DNA of 64,000 nucleotides from Dacryopinax spathularia (Eukaryota; Basidiomycota; Dacrymycetes; Dacrymycetales; Dacrymycetaceae), in assembly GCA_037974965.1 (NCBI GenBank), contig JBBPFI010000008.1:682001-746000 (forward strand), given 5' to 3'. Below the pieces are notes generated by a model. The model searched no databases. It was given only the letters and a program-made list of their open reading frames with translations, and had not been told where the DNA came from. Shown one piece after another: positions 45,508 through 58,174 of this stretch (positions are counted from its first letter, which is position 1; each line of letters starts with the position of its first letter). A program made the translations under genes and the position numbers.

Positions 45508-46017
45508 TCTCGATGTCACCCCTTCGCATCTCCCAGAATCGGTCATACCTTGCGTGGGCGTAGCCCACAGCTTCTCACATTCCCGGTCAGCGCACACCCA
45601 ACCCTCATGTTACGGCCGCCCTTGTGTCTTCCAATACTGGATATGGTTTTGGTACCGGTGTTGTCCACAATCAGAAACCACGGTGACGCAGGGGAGTGTA
45701 TCATTCTGCCTTCTTATGCGGATACGACCGGCCGGTCCTGTTGTATTACTCCTTATATCTGGATGGATTTGTTACTCTTTGTGCGTCGACGGTTTGGTAT
45801 TCCCCGGTATGCTAGATTACGTATCCGGCATTGTCGTGCAATTTATCGTTAAATCTGGCTACCGACGCCCTTCCTGCCCGCTCGCAAAAGTGCGCGCAGC
45901 ACCGTTCAAGCAATGCTCCAGCGGAGCCTGCCCTGTTCTATAATTCCCCGTCCGCACTGAGCGACCGTCTCTCCTCCACCCGTGTCCACCCTCAACACCG
46001 CGCCCTCCCTTAACGTG
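45508..46017. other. Non-coding, upstream of minisatellite
   Basis: Downstream of the conserved E2 gene. There are overlapping ORFs without recognisable content, so I see nothing in it. Confidence 0.35.
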
Positions 46018-46810
46018 TCGTCCTCTCAGGGAGGACGGAACACCGTCCCCTCCCTTAACGTGTCCCCCCTCAACGTGCCCTCCCTCAAGCGGTCCTCCCT
46101 CAAGACCGTGCCCTCCCTTCAACGTGTCCTCCCTTAAGGCGTCCTCCCTCCACGCCGTGCCCTCCCTTAACCTGCCCTCCCTCAAGCGGTCCTCCCTCAA
46201 GACCGTGCCCTCCCTTCAACGTGTCCTCCCTTAAGGCGTCCTCCCTCCACGCCGTGCCCTCCCTTAACCTGCCCTCCCTCAAGCGGTCCTCCCTCAAGAC
46301 CGTGCCCTCCCTTCATCGTGTCCTCCCTTAAGGCGTCCTCCCTCCACGCCGTGCCCTCCCTTAACCTGCCCTCCCTCAAGCGGTCCTCCCTCAAGACCGT
46401 GCCCTCCCTTCAACGTGTCCTCCCTTAAGGCGTCCTCCCTCCACGCCGTGCCCTCCCTTAACCTGCCCTCCCTCAAGCGGTCCTCCCTCAAGACCGTGCC
46501 CTCCCTTCAACGTGTCCTCCCTTAAGGCGTCCTCCCTCAACGCCGTGCCCTCCCTAAACCTGTCCTCCCTCAAGCCTCCCTTCACACACCGTGACCTCCC
46601 TTCAACGTGCCCTCCCTTAAGGCGTCCTCCCTCAAGACCGTGCCCTCCCTAAACCTGTCCTCCCTCAAGCCTCCCTTCACACACCGTGCCCTCCCTTCAA
46701 CCTGCCCTCCCTTAAGGCGTCCTCCCTCAACACCGTGCCCTCCCTTAACCTGTCCTCCCTCAAGCGGTCCTCCCTCAACACCCTGTATCCTCCCTCAACA
46801 TCGTTCACTC
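46018..46810 (+). repeat. CCTCCCTYAA minisatellite, array 1
   Basis: About 790 bp of ~16 bp subunits (CCTCCCTCAAGCGGT, CCTCCCTTAACGTGT and similar). Between 46,100 and 46,490 they are organised in four nearly identical 97 bp higher-order units. The strand is strongly C-rich/T-rich with no G-runs. A second array of the same family and orientation is at 62.6-63.06 kb, 16 kb away. Confidence 0.9.
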
Positions 46811-47777
46811 GCTCAAAGCTCCTTAAGTGGCAGCGCAATGCTAGCAGAAGATACTTAGCGGGAGACTTCATTTATGAACAACGCTGAGGTGCTACACTGA
46901 GTTCTGGACTGCGCGCCGGAATATGCCGCCAGGGCAGCAGTAGTGTTAGCCAGTGGCGGCGCAAGAAGTTGTCGTACCATTGATGCGCTCAGTAGTCGAT
47001 TATGCATGGAGCGGTAGACACTGATATGCAAGGATAGCAACGAGCAGGTCAAAGCCATGATCTGAATTGTGCCACAGAGGCACTTTTGATACTTTTGAAG
47101 GAACTGTTCAAAAGTCAAGAGCGCCTGGTGGACCCTTGAGCGCCTAAGTTGCCGCCCACTGGTGGCCCATTCTCCCCCGTTCAACTAGGCTTACTACAGT
47201 TCCATCTCCCCATCCCCTGAATGTCTACCCCTGAACTTATGGTACAACTACATGGCCTGCTGTCAACGCCGCATCTACTCAATCCAAGTTAACTTGACCT
47301 GGCCTGCTGTCAACGCCGCATCTACTCAATCCAAGTTAACTTGACCTGGCCTGCTGTCAACGCCGCATCTACTCAATCCAAGTGAACTTGACCTGGCCTG
47401 CTTAGGACCCCGGAACGCCAGCCCCCACTGTCGACCAATTTACTGGGTTTCAATGGGAATGCATTCCCCAATTGTTAGCTTCTGTACTGCTGCTTCCCGA
47501 GCTCGTATTAATAGCGCCTGTGGTTCCTCCGTGCCTCTTGCGATACCGACTCCATAGCTCTCCGAAGCTCCGTGACGCTCATGCCGCGGGCAAAGTGTCA
47601 CGACGAATAGCAGTTGCACGTGACGGTTTGCCTACTCCTAATCGATCGGACTCTCGCGCGACGCGTCTCCCGGGCATGCCGCTCTTGTACTCCATCCATC
47701 AGTTGTCGATCAGCAAGGTCCTCGTGCCAGTACTTATCGTCTCAGCCCTGTTGCGATTGACGAACCAAACGCCAGCT
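46811..47777. other. Non-coding, includes a 47-bp tandem repeat
   Basis: At 47254-47401 there are three 47 bp copies (starting GGCCTGCTGTCAACGCCGCA) and a partial fourth, almost identical. Around it I see no supported gene. The right part is likely the RAD17 promoter or an unrecognised 5' exon. Confidence 0.6.
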
Positions 47778-50205
47778 ATGTCCGCACGGGCACCAAGGAA
47801 CGGCTCTCGTGGCAAAGGGGCAAGATCAGCGGGCCAAGCAAGACTTGTGCAGCTGGGTGCCGTGTCGCCGGTAAACCAGCGTACAAGACCTCTTCGACAA
47901 CTTACAGTGGTACGCATATATGCGCTTTGGATTGCTCGGGGACAAAGCGACGATCCTCGCTCATAGCCACGGTTCACCCTACCTCAATGTCCGCCCGCGG
48001 GAAGCGGGCCGGTGATTCCCGCGATAACGACCAGCGCTTCCGCGGCCGCCGTAAGCTCTGTCGGAGGGAACCCAATTCTGAAAGGTACGTAGAGACGTGG
48101 ACGGGGTGATCATATAAACGCTGATCTGCTGCCTCAGATTGCGTGCAATGGGTCGACCGCTTTGAGCCGTGCGAAATAGTAAGTACTCTGAGCAACGGCG
48201 ACTGGCGTGAAGATTGACCCTCTGCCGCCTACTGCACGCAAGGCAGACTTGGCTGTACACAAGCGCAAGGTCGAGGAAGTATCTCGCTGGCTACTCTCAG
48301 CCGTGGAGAGCCATGAGAAAGGTCGAGCGCATCCGGAGGTGGGCGTCGAGTCTCAGAAGGAGTGTACCATGTGGTTTCCCTGATCCTTCATCAGAAACTG
48401 CTCGTGTTAACTGGACCGGCCGGATCCGGGAAGACCGCCACGGTTCGCACGCTCGCCAAGGATATGCAGCTGCAGCTGCTGGAGTGGAGCACAGAGGTAG
48501 ACATGGACGATTATGGTCTTTCTGATTCCCTGCTTCCGTCCGAGCCCTCATACTGACCTGGAAGAGTTACAGAATCAAGTTCACGTAAGTTTCAGGCCTT
48601 CCTGACACGAACGGAGCACACTCTATCCCAAGTGGCTCGGGAACGTGGGTCAATCTCTGGTCTCTCCCGCCATCGTGCGATACTACTCGAAGATTTGCCC
48701 AACGTGTCCCACGAATCAGTTCTTGATGCGTTCCACGCCTCTTTACACTTGGCGGTGCTGGATCCCACGTCCCCCCCCCTGGTATTGATTGTGAGTGACA
48801 ATGGCTCCAGAGGGATGGACACGGATGCTGGGGACAGAGTACAAGTGCCGGATGTGAGGCAGATACTCGGGCCCAAACTTTTAGGCGCCCCAGGCGTAAC
48901 CATTATTGAGTATGCTCCTTCCTTGTCGGTTTACCTCTTTACTGATGTTTGGCCAGGTTCAATCCCATCGCACCTACTTTGATGCGCCCCGCCCTCTTGC
49001 GCATTCTGTCTCAGGCAATCCCGAAGTACGACATGCAAGCCCACAGGTGGTTGATAGACGAGGCGATTGCTGGCTCCCTGGGAGACATTCGCAACGCCAT
49101 TCAGGCCCTCCAAGTCATGTGCCTTCGTACTGCTGGGAGAGGTCCCAGGTTGAAGGAGGGGGACGTCAGGACGGTGTAGGTCTTTCCGCAAAAGTTGGAT
49201 AGGGCGGGATTCTGACGGGCACTAGCATGTCAGTCGGTACACGGCAAGATAATGCCCTCAAGATGTTCCACATGCTCGGCCGCATCATGTACAACAAAAG
49301 TACGTCCTGCTAAGTGCACTGACGTCGTCTGTATGTGGTGCGGATTCTGAATCAGACCTATATTAGGATACGGCGATGACCCCTCCGAGAAAGATCAAAC
49401 AACGCTTGGTGAAAGGACCGCGCAGCTTCCCACGCATTTGGAAGACTTCGAACGGCGTCCGTCCAAGGTAGACCCGAATGTGCGCGCATTCACGTCTCTT
49501 GTTTTCGTACTTACGCCTCTCGTCATCGTGCAGAGCTTGTATGATCAATCGCCCGTGGACCTCGCCGTCCTCACGTCGTACTGTCATGCCAATTATCCCA
49601 ATTTCAGCTCTGAACTTGAAATCCTCGATGCACTTGCGGAGTCGCTTAGCTATAGTGACTGGTTTAGTACCGATGACACGGTGAGTATTTGCATGACTGT
49701 GTGCCAAGCGCGTGCTCACACAAGCCAGTATGGGCGCATACAACTACCCGAAACGGCGTTTCATGCTCTCGTTCGTGGATTCTTGATGTCCTTACCATCA
49801 CCAGTCCCTCGCAACCATCATAAACTGATGAAGAGCGATATGTGGCGGTACAATCGCCTGCTGATGGACCGTCACGAAACTCTGCAGGACTGGCGTCAGC
49901 ACGATATCCAGATCAGCCAATGCACGGATGACGTCTCTCTCCTGGAGCGTGCGTGGGTGATATCTAAGGCCGCAAAAATCGATCGTCCTTTGGAGAGGCT
50001 GGTGTCTATGCCTTGGGTGGAAGGCCTTTCGCAAATAGGGAAGCGTACAGCTGAAGTGCTTGAGGAACACGATGCCATATCCGGCCCGTTGGCCCCGGTA
50101 CATCTGGACGCACCTGACGCGCCACAAGAGGAACTGAAAAGCACGGCCAAGGAAATGGACAGAGCACCGTTCTCCTGGTTGGCCGAGGATGACATCGAAG
50201 AGTAG
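47778..50205 (+). CDS. RAD17: RAD17/Rad24 checkpoint clamp loader
   Basis: The large subunit of the RFC-like complex that loads the 9-1-1 clamp at damaged DNA. The N-terminus is lysine/glycine-rich (start at 47778 tentative). Conserved parts in order are CVQWVDRFEPCE (~48,137), ADLAVHKRKVEEVSRWLLSA (48,243-48,338), Walker A LLVLTGPAGSGKTATVRTLA (48,395-), RAILLEDLPN (Walker B region, ~48,680), VTIIEFNPIAPTLM spliced at ~48,912-48,957, and IAGSLGDIRNAIQALQ (~49,066). The acidic tail FSWLAEDDIEE matches the usual Rad17 C-terminus. One splice near 48,490-48,600 is not resolved. I see no disabling change. Confidence 0.85.
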
Positions 50206-50986
50206 CAAGCATGAACACACATGCATGAGTTAGCACACCTGCGTGCATACAGTCTGTATTAGTTTTCCGTCGAGCCGTTACTGTACAGTAATTGTACCCT
50301 GATAGTCCTATTTGTATGGATGCAATTCTCTCGATCAGTCGTTTAATAACACAATGCGACCAATTATTAGCCGCCTATCCATCAGGTGTATAGGACAGCC
50401 GGGACCTCTCTAATCCCAATGCTTCCAAAAGCAGTCTCTAATGCCCTCCATCCATCCAATGAGTCAATGACCGCCTCCCCGGTGCAAGCGCCTCTTCTTC
50501 GTCTTCCGCCGTGCCTGTTTCTGAGCCTTGGTGTTAGATGGTTCACCAGTCAGACCCAAAATCAGGTTTTGCCTGCGATAGAAAGTATGTTTGTCAGGGG
50601 TGCTGAAGCTCGCAGTGGTGTCTTCCTCCGCAACATCTGAGGCATACACTGCGCACGCATCTGCATGGGTCGGTCGGGGATGCGCACCGAGCGTCGGTAC
50701 CGTGACCCATTCGCTGTCGTCTCCTTCTGTGTCGTACTGTTGTACGGGTACTGTGACCACAAAGATCATTGAGATGAGCACGGTCAAGAGGTGTGTTGAA
50801 CGACGCACCACCCTGCATTCCTGTGGTCCAGAACAAGCAACGGGCCGCTCCGTCCTCGCTACACTTTATACACTTTTGCCCCTCTACCCTCCAGCAGGTC
50901 TCTATTCGCTTGCTGGGACGTTTACCCGACTTAGCACTCCTTCGCGCGCCCCTACAATGTTGGCACCGATACTCGCCATGTGCAAT
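50206..50986 (-). other. Intergenic, possible last exon of next minus gene
   Basis: A minus-strand ORF at 50811-50464 (about 115 aa) ends in a basic KQARRKTKKRRLHRGGGH. It may be the last exon of the gene to the right, which otherwise ends at 50987, or a separate small protein with a hydrophobic start (LLTVLISMIFVVTVPV). Neither can be decided from sequence alone. Confidence 0.3.
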
Positions 50987-53836
50987 CTAGCGACCATTCG
51001 AACTGAGTCCTGGCAGCACGAGAGGTAGATCAGTCTCACTCACTATTGTTCGCTTCTCGCGCTCGTGGAAGCGAGTAATCACCAGTCCCGCCCTGCGGAT
51101 CCGCGGGGCCGTGAGCCGCCACCATGCATACGCCTTCGGGCGCAACTTGCGGCCCTTGATAACGCCCGTGGACTTATCGTATTGTGGCAGATCTAACCGG
51201 GTCAATGGTGGGATGTATCGGGAGAGGAAGTCGTTCGATTTGTAGTACTCGTGGGTGCGGTGCAAGCGGTCTGACGTAACGTCGGAGTACTTCCAGAGTG
51301 GCGTGCCGGTGCTTGATACGGGCACTGGCTCCTCTTCCTCATCATCTGTTGCCCATTCGCAAGAGGCCGAGTCCTGTCCGACATCCCAGTCACTCAGTTC
51401 CGATCCCTCCAATTCCGTCGTGGTGCCTTCGCTGTCATACGCGTCCTCCTGCCTCGGGGAAGGCGGTCTCTTAGGCTTTGCGGGAAGAGACGTGTTTGGA
51501 GCGGGCACGAACGGGGGCGTGTTCTGCATCTCCTCATCGGCCTATGCAAGCAGAGTCATCAGGTGGGAGTACTGGAGGGGGGAGCAGGGGCGGTGGCACT
51601 GCGAGATGGATGGGAGCTTACACTCTGTCTGCTGTTTTGTCGGCCGACTGCCGCTTGATCCGAGTCGTTGTGCACGGCTTGGCCTGGTGTGCCTCCAGCC
51701 TCGCTAGCCCGCCTCTGGGAGTGTGCTTCAAGTTCAGGACTCGGCTTCAGGAGTTGAGATTGCTCATGCTGAAGAGCTGACGGAGAAGCCCGATCACGGC
51801 TCCGGGTTGAGTCTGCGCGAGATGGCTCAGGCCTCGGCAGAGGTGTCCCCCAGCCTGAACATGGGAGACCGCCCCATCCCTTAGCAGTCTCTCTGGGCGG
51901 CTCCGGATCCGGGGTTGGTAGGTGGTGTTGCTCATAGCCCTGAGTCGGGAGCTCAACATCATCACGCCCCCGACCCTGAATTCGCTCGTGTGCCCCATGA
52001 ATGTGATCTTGGAATAGACGCAATTGTGTACCTTCCGATCTCCCTGCCGATACCTGGTGGTGCAGCCGGTGACGTAGGGGTATGCAAGTAGCGCTTGGTA
52101 AGACGGCCTCAATGTCTCGCATCCCTTCCGCGGCCAGGTCGTGAGCCTCTCGTAATAGTGTCAATATGGTCTCCCAATCCTTGTGACCCATGCGCTCAAA
52201 CATGACTTCATCGAACATCGCAAAGAAGAGGCCCTATAATGGTCAGTCATCGCGGAGGGAAAGCATTATGCACCCACCACTCGTCGACAAGCACGCTTAA
52301 CTCGTAGCGAGCGCTCTGCGGCAGTCTCTGCCCCAGCGGGGCGGCTGCAAGCCTGCGTGAGATTTCGGAGGTACTTTCGCATGCGATCCTCAGGGATTGT
52401 ACGTGGACGGAGCTCCTCAGCTGGATGACAGCGCAAAAGCAATGCGAGCGGCACACAGTCGATCGGCAGGATGGAAACCGGAAGGGGTAAGCCTAGGAGA
52501 CGCTCAGGGACGATCAAGGCATTGAGTGCCTTGAGCATGGTGATCAGCACACCGATAGTCTCCGCACAGGGCAGCGTGGTCGCCACATAATGCTGTATGA
52601 GGAAGCAAATCTGTCTTCATCAGGGAATTGTGGAACTGCTCCAGTAATCTACGGCTCACCCAAATATCAGCAACGTGATGTAGGTACATGTCCACACTCT
52701 CCCGTTTGGCAGATGCATTCCAGGTGGCATTGGGGATGATGGATCGAATCAAGTCCTCGCCGAAGGTTGCTTCCAGTTGCGCGCACACGTACTGACTACG
52801 CTTGCTGCTGTCGTCGTCAATCCACGATTGTTGTTCCTCATACTCTTTGGGTTGCTTCGGCGCGTTATACCAGATCCAGGGCTCTCTTCCTAGAGCATAA
52901 TTCTGGAACGTCTGTGGAGTAAAGGGCGCCCCGAGCACCGTGGACATTGACGGTATGCCATGCCCCCAAACGAAGTCTCGAGCGCAAAGAACATCGTGCA
53001 GTAAGCGCCACTGCAATTGGCCTGGTAGTTCATCAATACCAAGATCCTGAACTGCGGCGTCAATGTGGTTCTGAGCAGGTCGTCAACAGAAATACTGTGC
53101 TTGAACAAGGAATCATACCCAAAGCGAGAGTGTCTCTTGCACGTGCATTTTGGCTGCCTCAGGCGTGCATTCTGATGGTGACGGACAGGGCTCGAGGCTA
53201 TCTAGCAAGGCCTTGAAACAATATCCGAAACAATACCTCAGACGGTGATGCCAAGATATCACAATCGGTTCGGGGTTTGTTTTGGAGACGGCTCGGAGGT
53301 TGAGATGCCCCTCCGGACTGATGAGGTGAGTAGGGCTCGGGTACATTCCTGGCGAGTCGGCGGACTCCCAGGCCTCAGTCCCTTCCTCATAGCCGACCGG
53401 CAGCAAGGCAGTTGAGATTGAATGATTGGCGCCCTCTTGCAACCTTACGTTCTTCCAACTGCTTACGCGCTGCTGGGCTTTTAGAACCTTAACCACGTGT
53501 TGTTTCAAACAAATGGGATGCTGGGTGCTCAAGCCGAGCCAGAAGTACAGCTTGACGACGGGCATCTGAGAGGAGAGCGGAGTGAGCAGATGCCCGATTT
53601 CTGAGGACCGCACGCACCAATACGCTGGACCATGCCGAGATATCGGCTAGTGCATCGTTCGGCCGCGCTTTGTTGCATCTCAGTGACAACCCCTTTCGAC
53701 TGATTACCTTGGTCAAGACTGGCTCGAGGTGTATGTGTAGCTTGTCAATGACGAGCTTCTGTATGCAGTCGGCGGAACGATGCGCCAACTTGGGATCGAC
53801 ATTTCGCAAGAGGGCAGATGAGCTACGAGGGGACAT
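50987..53836 (-). CDS. Large unknown E2 protein, multi-exon
   Basis: Read from ATG 53836. Joining through introns (~53612-53559, ~53112-53065, 52658-~52610, ~52283-52237, ~51560-51541) gives a continuous frame of roughly 900 residues. Features include IQKLVIDKLHIHLEPVLTKV, WHHRLRYCFGYCFKALLDSL, QLQWRLLHDVLCARDFVWGH, then AETIGVLITMLKALNALIVP, a Pro/Glu-rich linker and a C-terminal part with WKYSDVTSDRLHRTHEYYKS and KAYAWWRLTAPRIRRAG. I recognise no family. Conserved splicing with frame preserved over at least five introns argues for a real gene. An upstream first exon near 53,880-53,930 is possible. Confidence 0.55.
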
Positions 53837-54107
53837 TGCTACCCAATTGAAGCGCTCTACAAAGAGGTTATGGCCTTAACAAACGTATGCTTGTTCGAAT
53901 TGAGGCATAGCGACGGGTCAGAGCGGAGAAGGCTGTAGTACCTGCATGGTTCACCGACGTGAGCGGCAGCGTCTTTGCTTCCGTGCCGGATGTTGAGATC
54001 CGCATGGCGCACGGCTTGGAGCACCTGCTGGCGGGTATATAGGGAAGAAGAAGGGGCTGGGCGTTCGCCTCTGCCCCCTGTTCTCCCCCCTCTCCCCGCT
54101 CTCGATC

Positions 54108-56242
54108 ATGGCAGACAGTACACTAGTCCTACGAGACCCACAAAGTGGCTACCAACCAAGCCATTGGCCCACCCACATCCAAGATGATGAACAACGTGAC
54201 TGGCCTTCCCCTCCTCCCCCAACCATCTATCCTCCGGCGAATCCGCCCACCGGGATAAGGGACACACGTCGAGGGTACACGGCGGTTGAGTTCCGCCTCG
54301 CCAAGCACCCCGGATTTCAAGCATCGATTGCTTCTTACATCCCAGAGGGACGGTGGCAAGTGTTTATCGACACTCGGGGGAGCATCCGAGCTTACTATGC
54401 GGACCTCCCGCAAGAGTGGCACATCCCGGTCGATGTGCAAGAAACGATGGTCTTGGCGCTGTACGGCCAGCCCCAGGTATGCCTGGAAGGCGAAGATACC
54501 CTAACGGTGTTGGTCTCGTGGAAGCTCCATTCCATCACGATGGAGACCACCACCTCAACGCCGCGGCCATCCGCGGCCTCAACCCGAGTGATCACGTACC
54601 GCGTCACCTTCAAAAATGGAAACTCCGTTGATGCCAGCGTCGTCCATGGAAGCTCCAATCCCGTCGCAATCGCTCTTCCTTGGGCCACCTTCGCCGATAG
54701 AGACGGGATGCCGCGGGTGCACTCCAGGAACCTGATCGAGGATCGTGTTGTGGATTTAGAGTTGGATACGTGGGTACGTGTCCTTTTGCCCTGTCTTAAT
54801 ACGGCTTAACCCATGCATTGCTCAGCACGGAACTGTGTCTGGGACTTATCTTCTGCCATCCGAGGCGCTTGTCCTCCATAACGACGAGCACGGCTTCCTG
54901 ATGACCTATACGCGCGCGTCAATTGAGCAGAAGAGCGGTCCTTTTACTACTCCCGCACCGCCTATCAACCCTTTCAAGCGTGTCCAGCCTGTACTTAACA
55001 CTTACATCGGTGGTATCTCTCACGGTTGGCAAGCCATGTTCCATCCCGATGCGGGAAAGGTCATCGCCCTCAGACGGTCCGCCGACTTAAGGTTATACTG
55101 TCAAGCTGGTAGGGATGATAGCAAGGCGGCTCCCACTTGTTGGGTCGATGTGCCAATCGATCCTAAGAGGGTCATCTCCGCGGTGTGTCTTGGGCCGCAG
55201 GCTCGCAGTCTTTGGTATCTTGGACACGTCGTCGGCACCGATACCACCTTCGTCACCATGGCCGTTCTACCTCCTTTCCCAACGGGCTTTCGCTATGCTC
55301 TCAGCCCGGAGGTAAGCACTGTGCAGTTCGACGTTGCTCAGTCAACTGGCGCGACCAACACTCTCCTTCACTGCAATCGTATGGAGATCATAGAGTACCA
55401 CGAGGCTGCCAAATCTGCCACGCTCCTGGTTGGGCAACTAGAGACGGCCCTCTGGCAGGAAATCGTCTGTATGGAGATTGTCGGCAGAAATCCGCCGGAA
55501 CCTCCGATTATCTCGGAGTGGAGGGTACCTGCGCCTCCCACGCGCCGGCTCGACGCTAATGATGCTGTGAGCGACCCCCCCCGCGCCATGATAGTGCACA
55601 CTGATGACTTTTGGATAGGCCATGCTGTATGCACGCCGAGCGGCCGGGGGCGTCATTGAACAAATCACTCCCGAACCCGCGCCTCCCATGCATGGGGTGC
55701 CTCACACATGGATGTTGCCCCGTCATCTCTGGGCACAGAAGGAGAGGTTTTATGCGCCCAAGGGGCCTCAAATGATCTTGCAGCGGAGTTATGGAGTCGT
55801 ACGACCCCTTAGCCTAGTAGCTATGGATACGGACGCTCACAACTCCATATGGATTGCTGTGGTCGCGCGCCCCGGACCAACATGTTGGCGCTACTTGGCC
55901 CTCAGGATGGCCGAAGTCAATGATCTGGATGAGATCGACAGCGACAGCGACAGCGACAGCGACACCGCAGAGGAAGATGTGCCTGACGCCGTTGCAATGG
56001 CCCTGCTCAAACCAGTCATACGACCAATCGACGCCGAATTCCGGTATGACGACCACCAGGCGAAGAACGCCACCACACTTTTGACAGTGAAGGACGCCCA
56101 CATTTACGACTTCTACAAACCCCCCCATCCGGACGCATGGTATGTGTACTGTGCGCTGGTGGACGATATCACCCGTGTGGCCAGCACGCGAATCCCCCTG
56201 GCCTTGCGGCAGGCCATAGCCGCTCGGTTGGGCGTGGTTTAG
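54108..56242 (+). CDS. Unknown 676-aa E2 protein
   Basis: Three exons (54108-54773, 54826-55566, 55619-56242) with in-frame introns of 52 nt. It is mainly beta-rich by inspection. It includes VEFRLAKHPGFQASIASYIP, FVTMAVLPPFPTGFRY and a late acidic run DSDSDSDSD (GACAGC repeats at 55,935-55,965). There is no recognisable domain, signal peptide or membrane segment. It begins 270 bp from the divergent gene at 53.8 kb, so the two may share a promoter. Confidence 0.65.
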
Positions 56243-56431
56243 TGGACGGTTCTCCGGCAGACTTCGAGGATATGCACGAAAGTAACATACCCTTCCCACG
56301 AGTGGGCGAGTTGAATTTGTATATTATTGCAGTACCGTTATGGAATGCGCGTGCCTAGGAAATCTCCCCTTTTCCCAATCCCAATCCCCCTTATTCCGCC
56401 CAGAGTCACACAGCGTGCCATAGCTCATGAG

Positions 56432-58081
56432 TTAGACAGGACCACGTAGACGGCTGCGAGCGCCGGGGTTGCCCTGGCCAACGATCGTCGCAAGGCGGTC
56501 AAGAATGGAGGCTCGTGCGTGACACTCATTCTGGACGGCCGCCCAGTTCCACTTTGCAAAAGGCTGCCAAGTGCCATCGCTATGCAGGTATTCCAAGTGC
56601 AGGACATACGGCGGACTGACGGTATCTTCCACTGTGAAACATAGCTTGCAGCGCCAGCACGGGTGGACACAAAGGCGCAGAGCGGCCGCAGTCTCGAAGA
56701 TGCCTTGCAGATGCTGCTCCAGTTGAGCTGCGGCCAAGCCGTGCCGCACTCTTCTGGCCAGCGCGTTCGTGATGGTCTGGTAGCTGGAGAAGCCGAAAAA
56801 AGTGGTCAACCGGAAGGTCAGGTCTTGACAGTTCCTCATATAAGCTCGACCCAACGAGATTACTGCCACCCTACCATCAAGCCGAGTCAGTGGAAGACGA
56901 GTGGCAAGCTAGGTACATCATACCAGATAATAAAGGAAGTCTCCGCGCAATTGCCGATGGTGACCGGGCCGCTCTCGTGCGTGTCCTCGCCTTGTAGGGA
57001 ACCTTGGGCTCTGCCCCACGCTTCAATCCTCATCAACTCGTCACCACTGCCCTTCAACAACCTTCTGATCTCCCCTCGCTGATACTCCTGGAGTGTCCAC
57101 TTCCATATGTGGTCGCGGCTCTTGAGATGTTCAGGCGTTCGGCTGTCATCCCAAGCGCCAGGAGTGGAGCAGCCCGAGAGGTGTACCAATGTCGATGTCG
57201 ACGGCAGCACGGGGTTGTTCGCGCGTATCTGGGCCGCCACCGAGTTTACCACCGTGGGCAACCACCTGCTGCCATAGAGAATTTTCACGAGGTGCCGCCA
57301 GGCGAAATGCAAACCGCGCGTTGCCCATTCCGACGTAGTACCCATCGCTCCTCGGAGCAAGTGCACTAAGTGGTGGTTTGTGGTCAGCGTCCGCAACAGG
57401 CGATACGATTTGCTCACTCACGCAGCGCGTTGCATCCATCGGCAATACGGTATTCGACAGCGTCGAAGGCAACCATCACCGCGAACAAGCTGCGGGCATT
57501 CGGATGCACGGTACCATGGGTAATTGGTATCCCCTCGGGACACTCGCTGGTGGCAACCTCACGGTAGGGAGCCGGGTGTTCCGTATGATGAAGCCTGTAG
57601 GGAGTGAGCTATCAAGGCGCCTATCGGAGGTCACATGAAGGAGTGCGCACCCAAGCTTTTCGATCAAATGCGGACCGGTAAAGGCGTCGTACAAGCGATG
57701 AGCCCAGACTTTATCTCCCAGCGGTCCGGTTGGATCTACCAGCCCGGCCATCAGGGTCAGCATTTGCTACGCAATATGTGAGAACTACTTGACCCAATGA
57801 AATCCAGAGGACCGCTTACCGTAGGATTACTTATTCCCAGACACTGATGAATCAGTTGCCAAGCTGCGGCTGTCGACATTGCTTCGCTTGATGTTCGCTA
57901 GCTGGTGCTGTGTTAGATCGTCAGGACAGCTGATCACGGTCCCTGAACGCGGCCAGCACGGGAAGGACCAAACGCCACGCGCGGGGGTACGAGCGGATGC
58001 AAATCGCGTCACTCTCCCTGCCGAACTTGCCGTATCCGCCACGCGCCAAGCGACAAGCCGCTTAGTAATCAGTCTGTCCAC
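56432..58081 (-). CDS. Unknown spliced E2 gene
   Basis: Several minus-strand ORFs in series suggest one gene of about five exons (58081-~57827, 57763-~57560, ~57500-57430, 57370-~56910, 56869-56432). Notable parts are MLTLMAGLVDPTGPLGDKVW, HLVKILYGSRWLPTVV, IWKWTLQEYQRGEIRRLL and a late Cys cluster HPCWRCKLCF that could bind zinc. I do not recognise the family. The exact splice sites were not settled. It lies directly downstream of the PIF1 gene on the same strand (94 bp). Confidence 0.4.
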
Positions 58082-58174
58082 CGGATGATTATGTCCACCA
58101 GATAATTATTGTCAAGTGCTCACGTCTAAGAACACAGGCACAGCGACCAGTATCTGCCAGAGTGGATTGACATT

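Noticed and set aside
46100-46585. A ladder of 65-aa minus-strand ORFs spaced 97 bp
   Set aside because: These are the minisatellite units themselves. They have low-complexity translation and no gene-like context.
46018-47400. The first CCTCCCT array as the right end of E2
   Set aside because: There is no TIR partner of the 32,291 terminus nearby, and the array has the same orientation as its partner at 62.6 kb rather than an inverted relation to the left array.
51433-51447. TATGACAGCGA match to the E2 terminus in reverse orientation
   Set aside because: Only 11 bases match and the diagnostic GGACAAAA does not follow. It lies within a coding exon, so it is chance.
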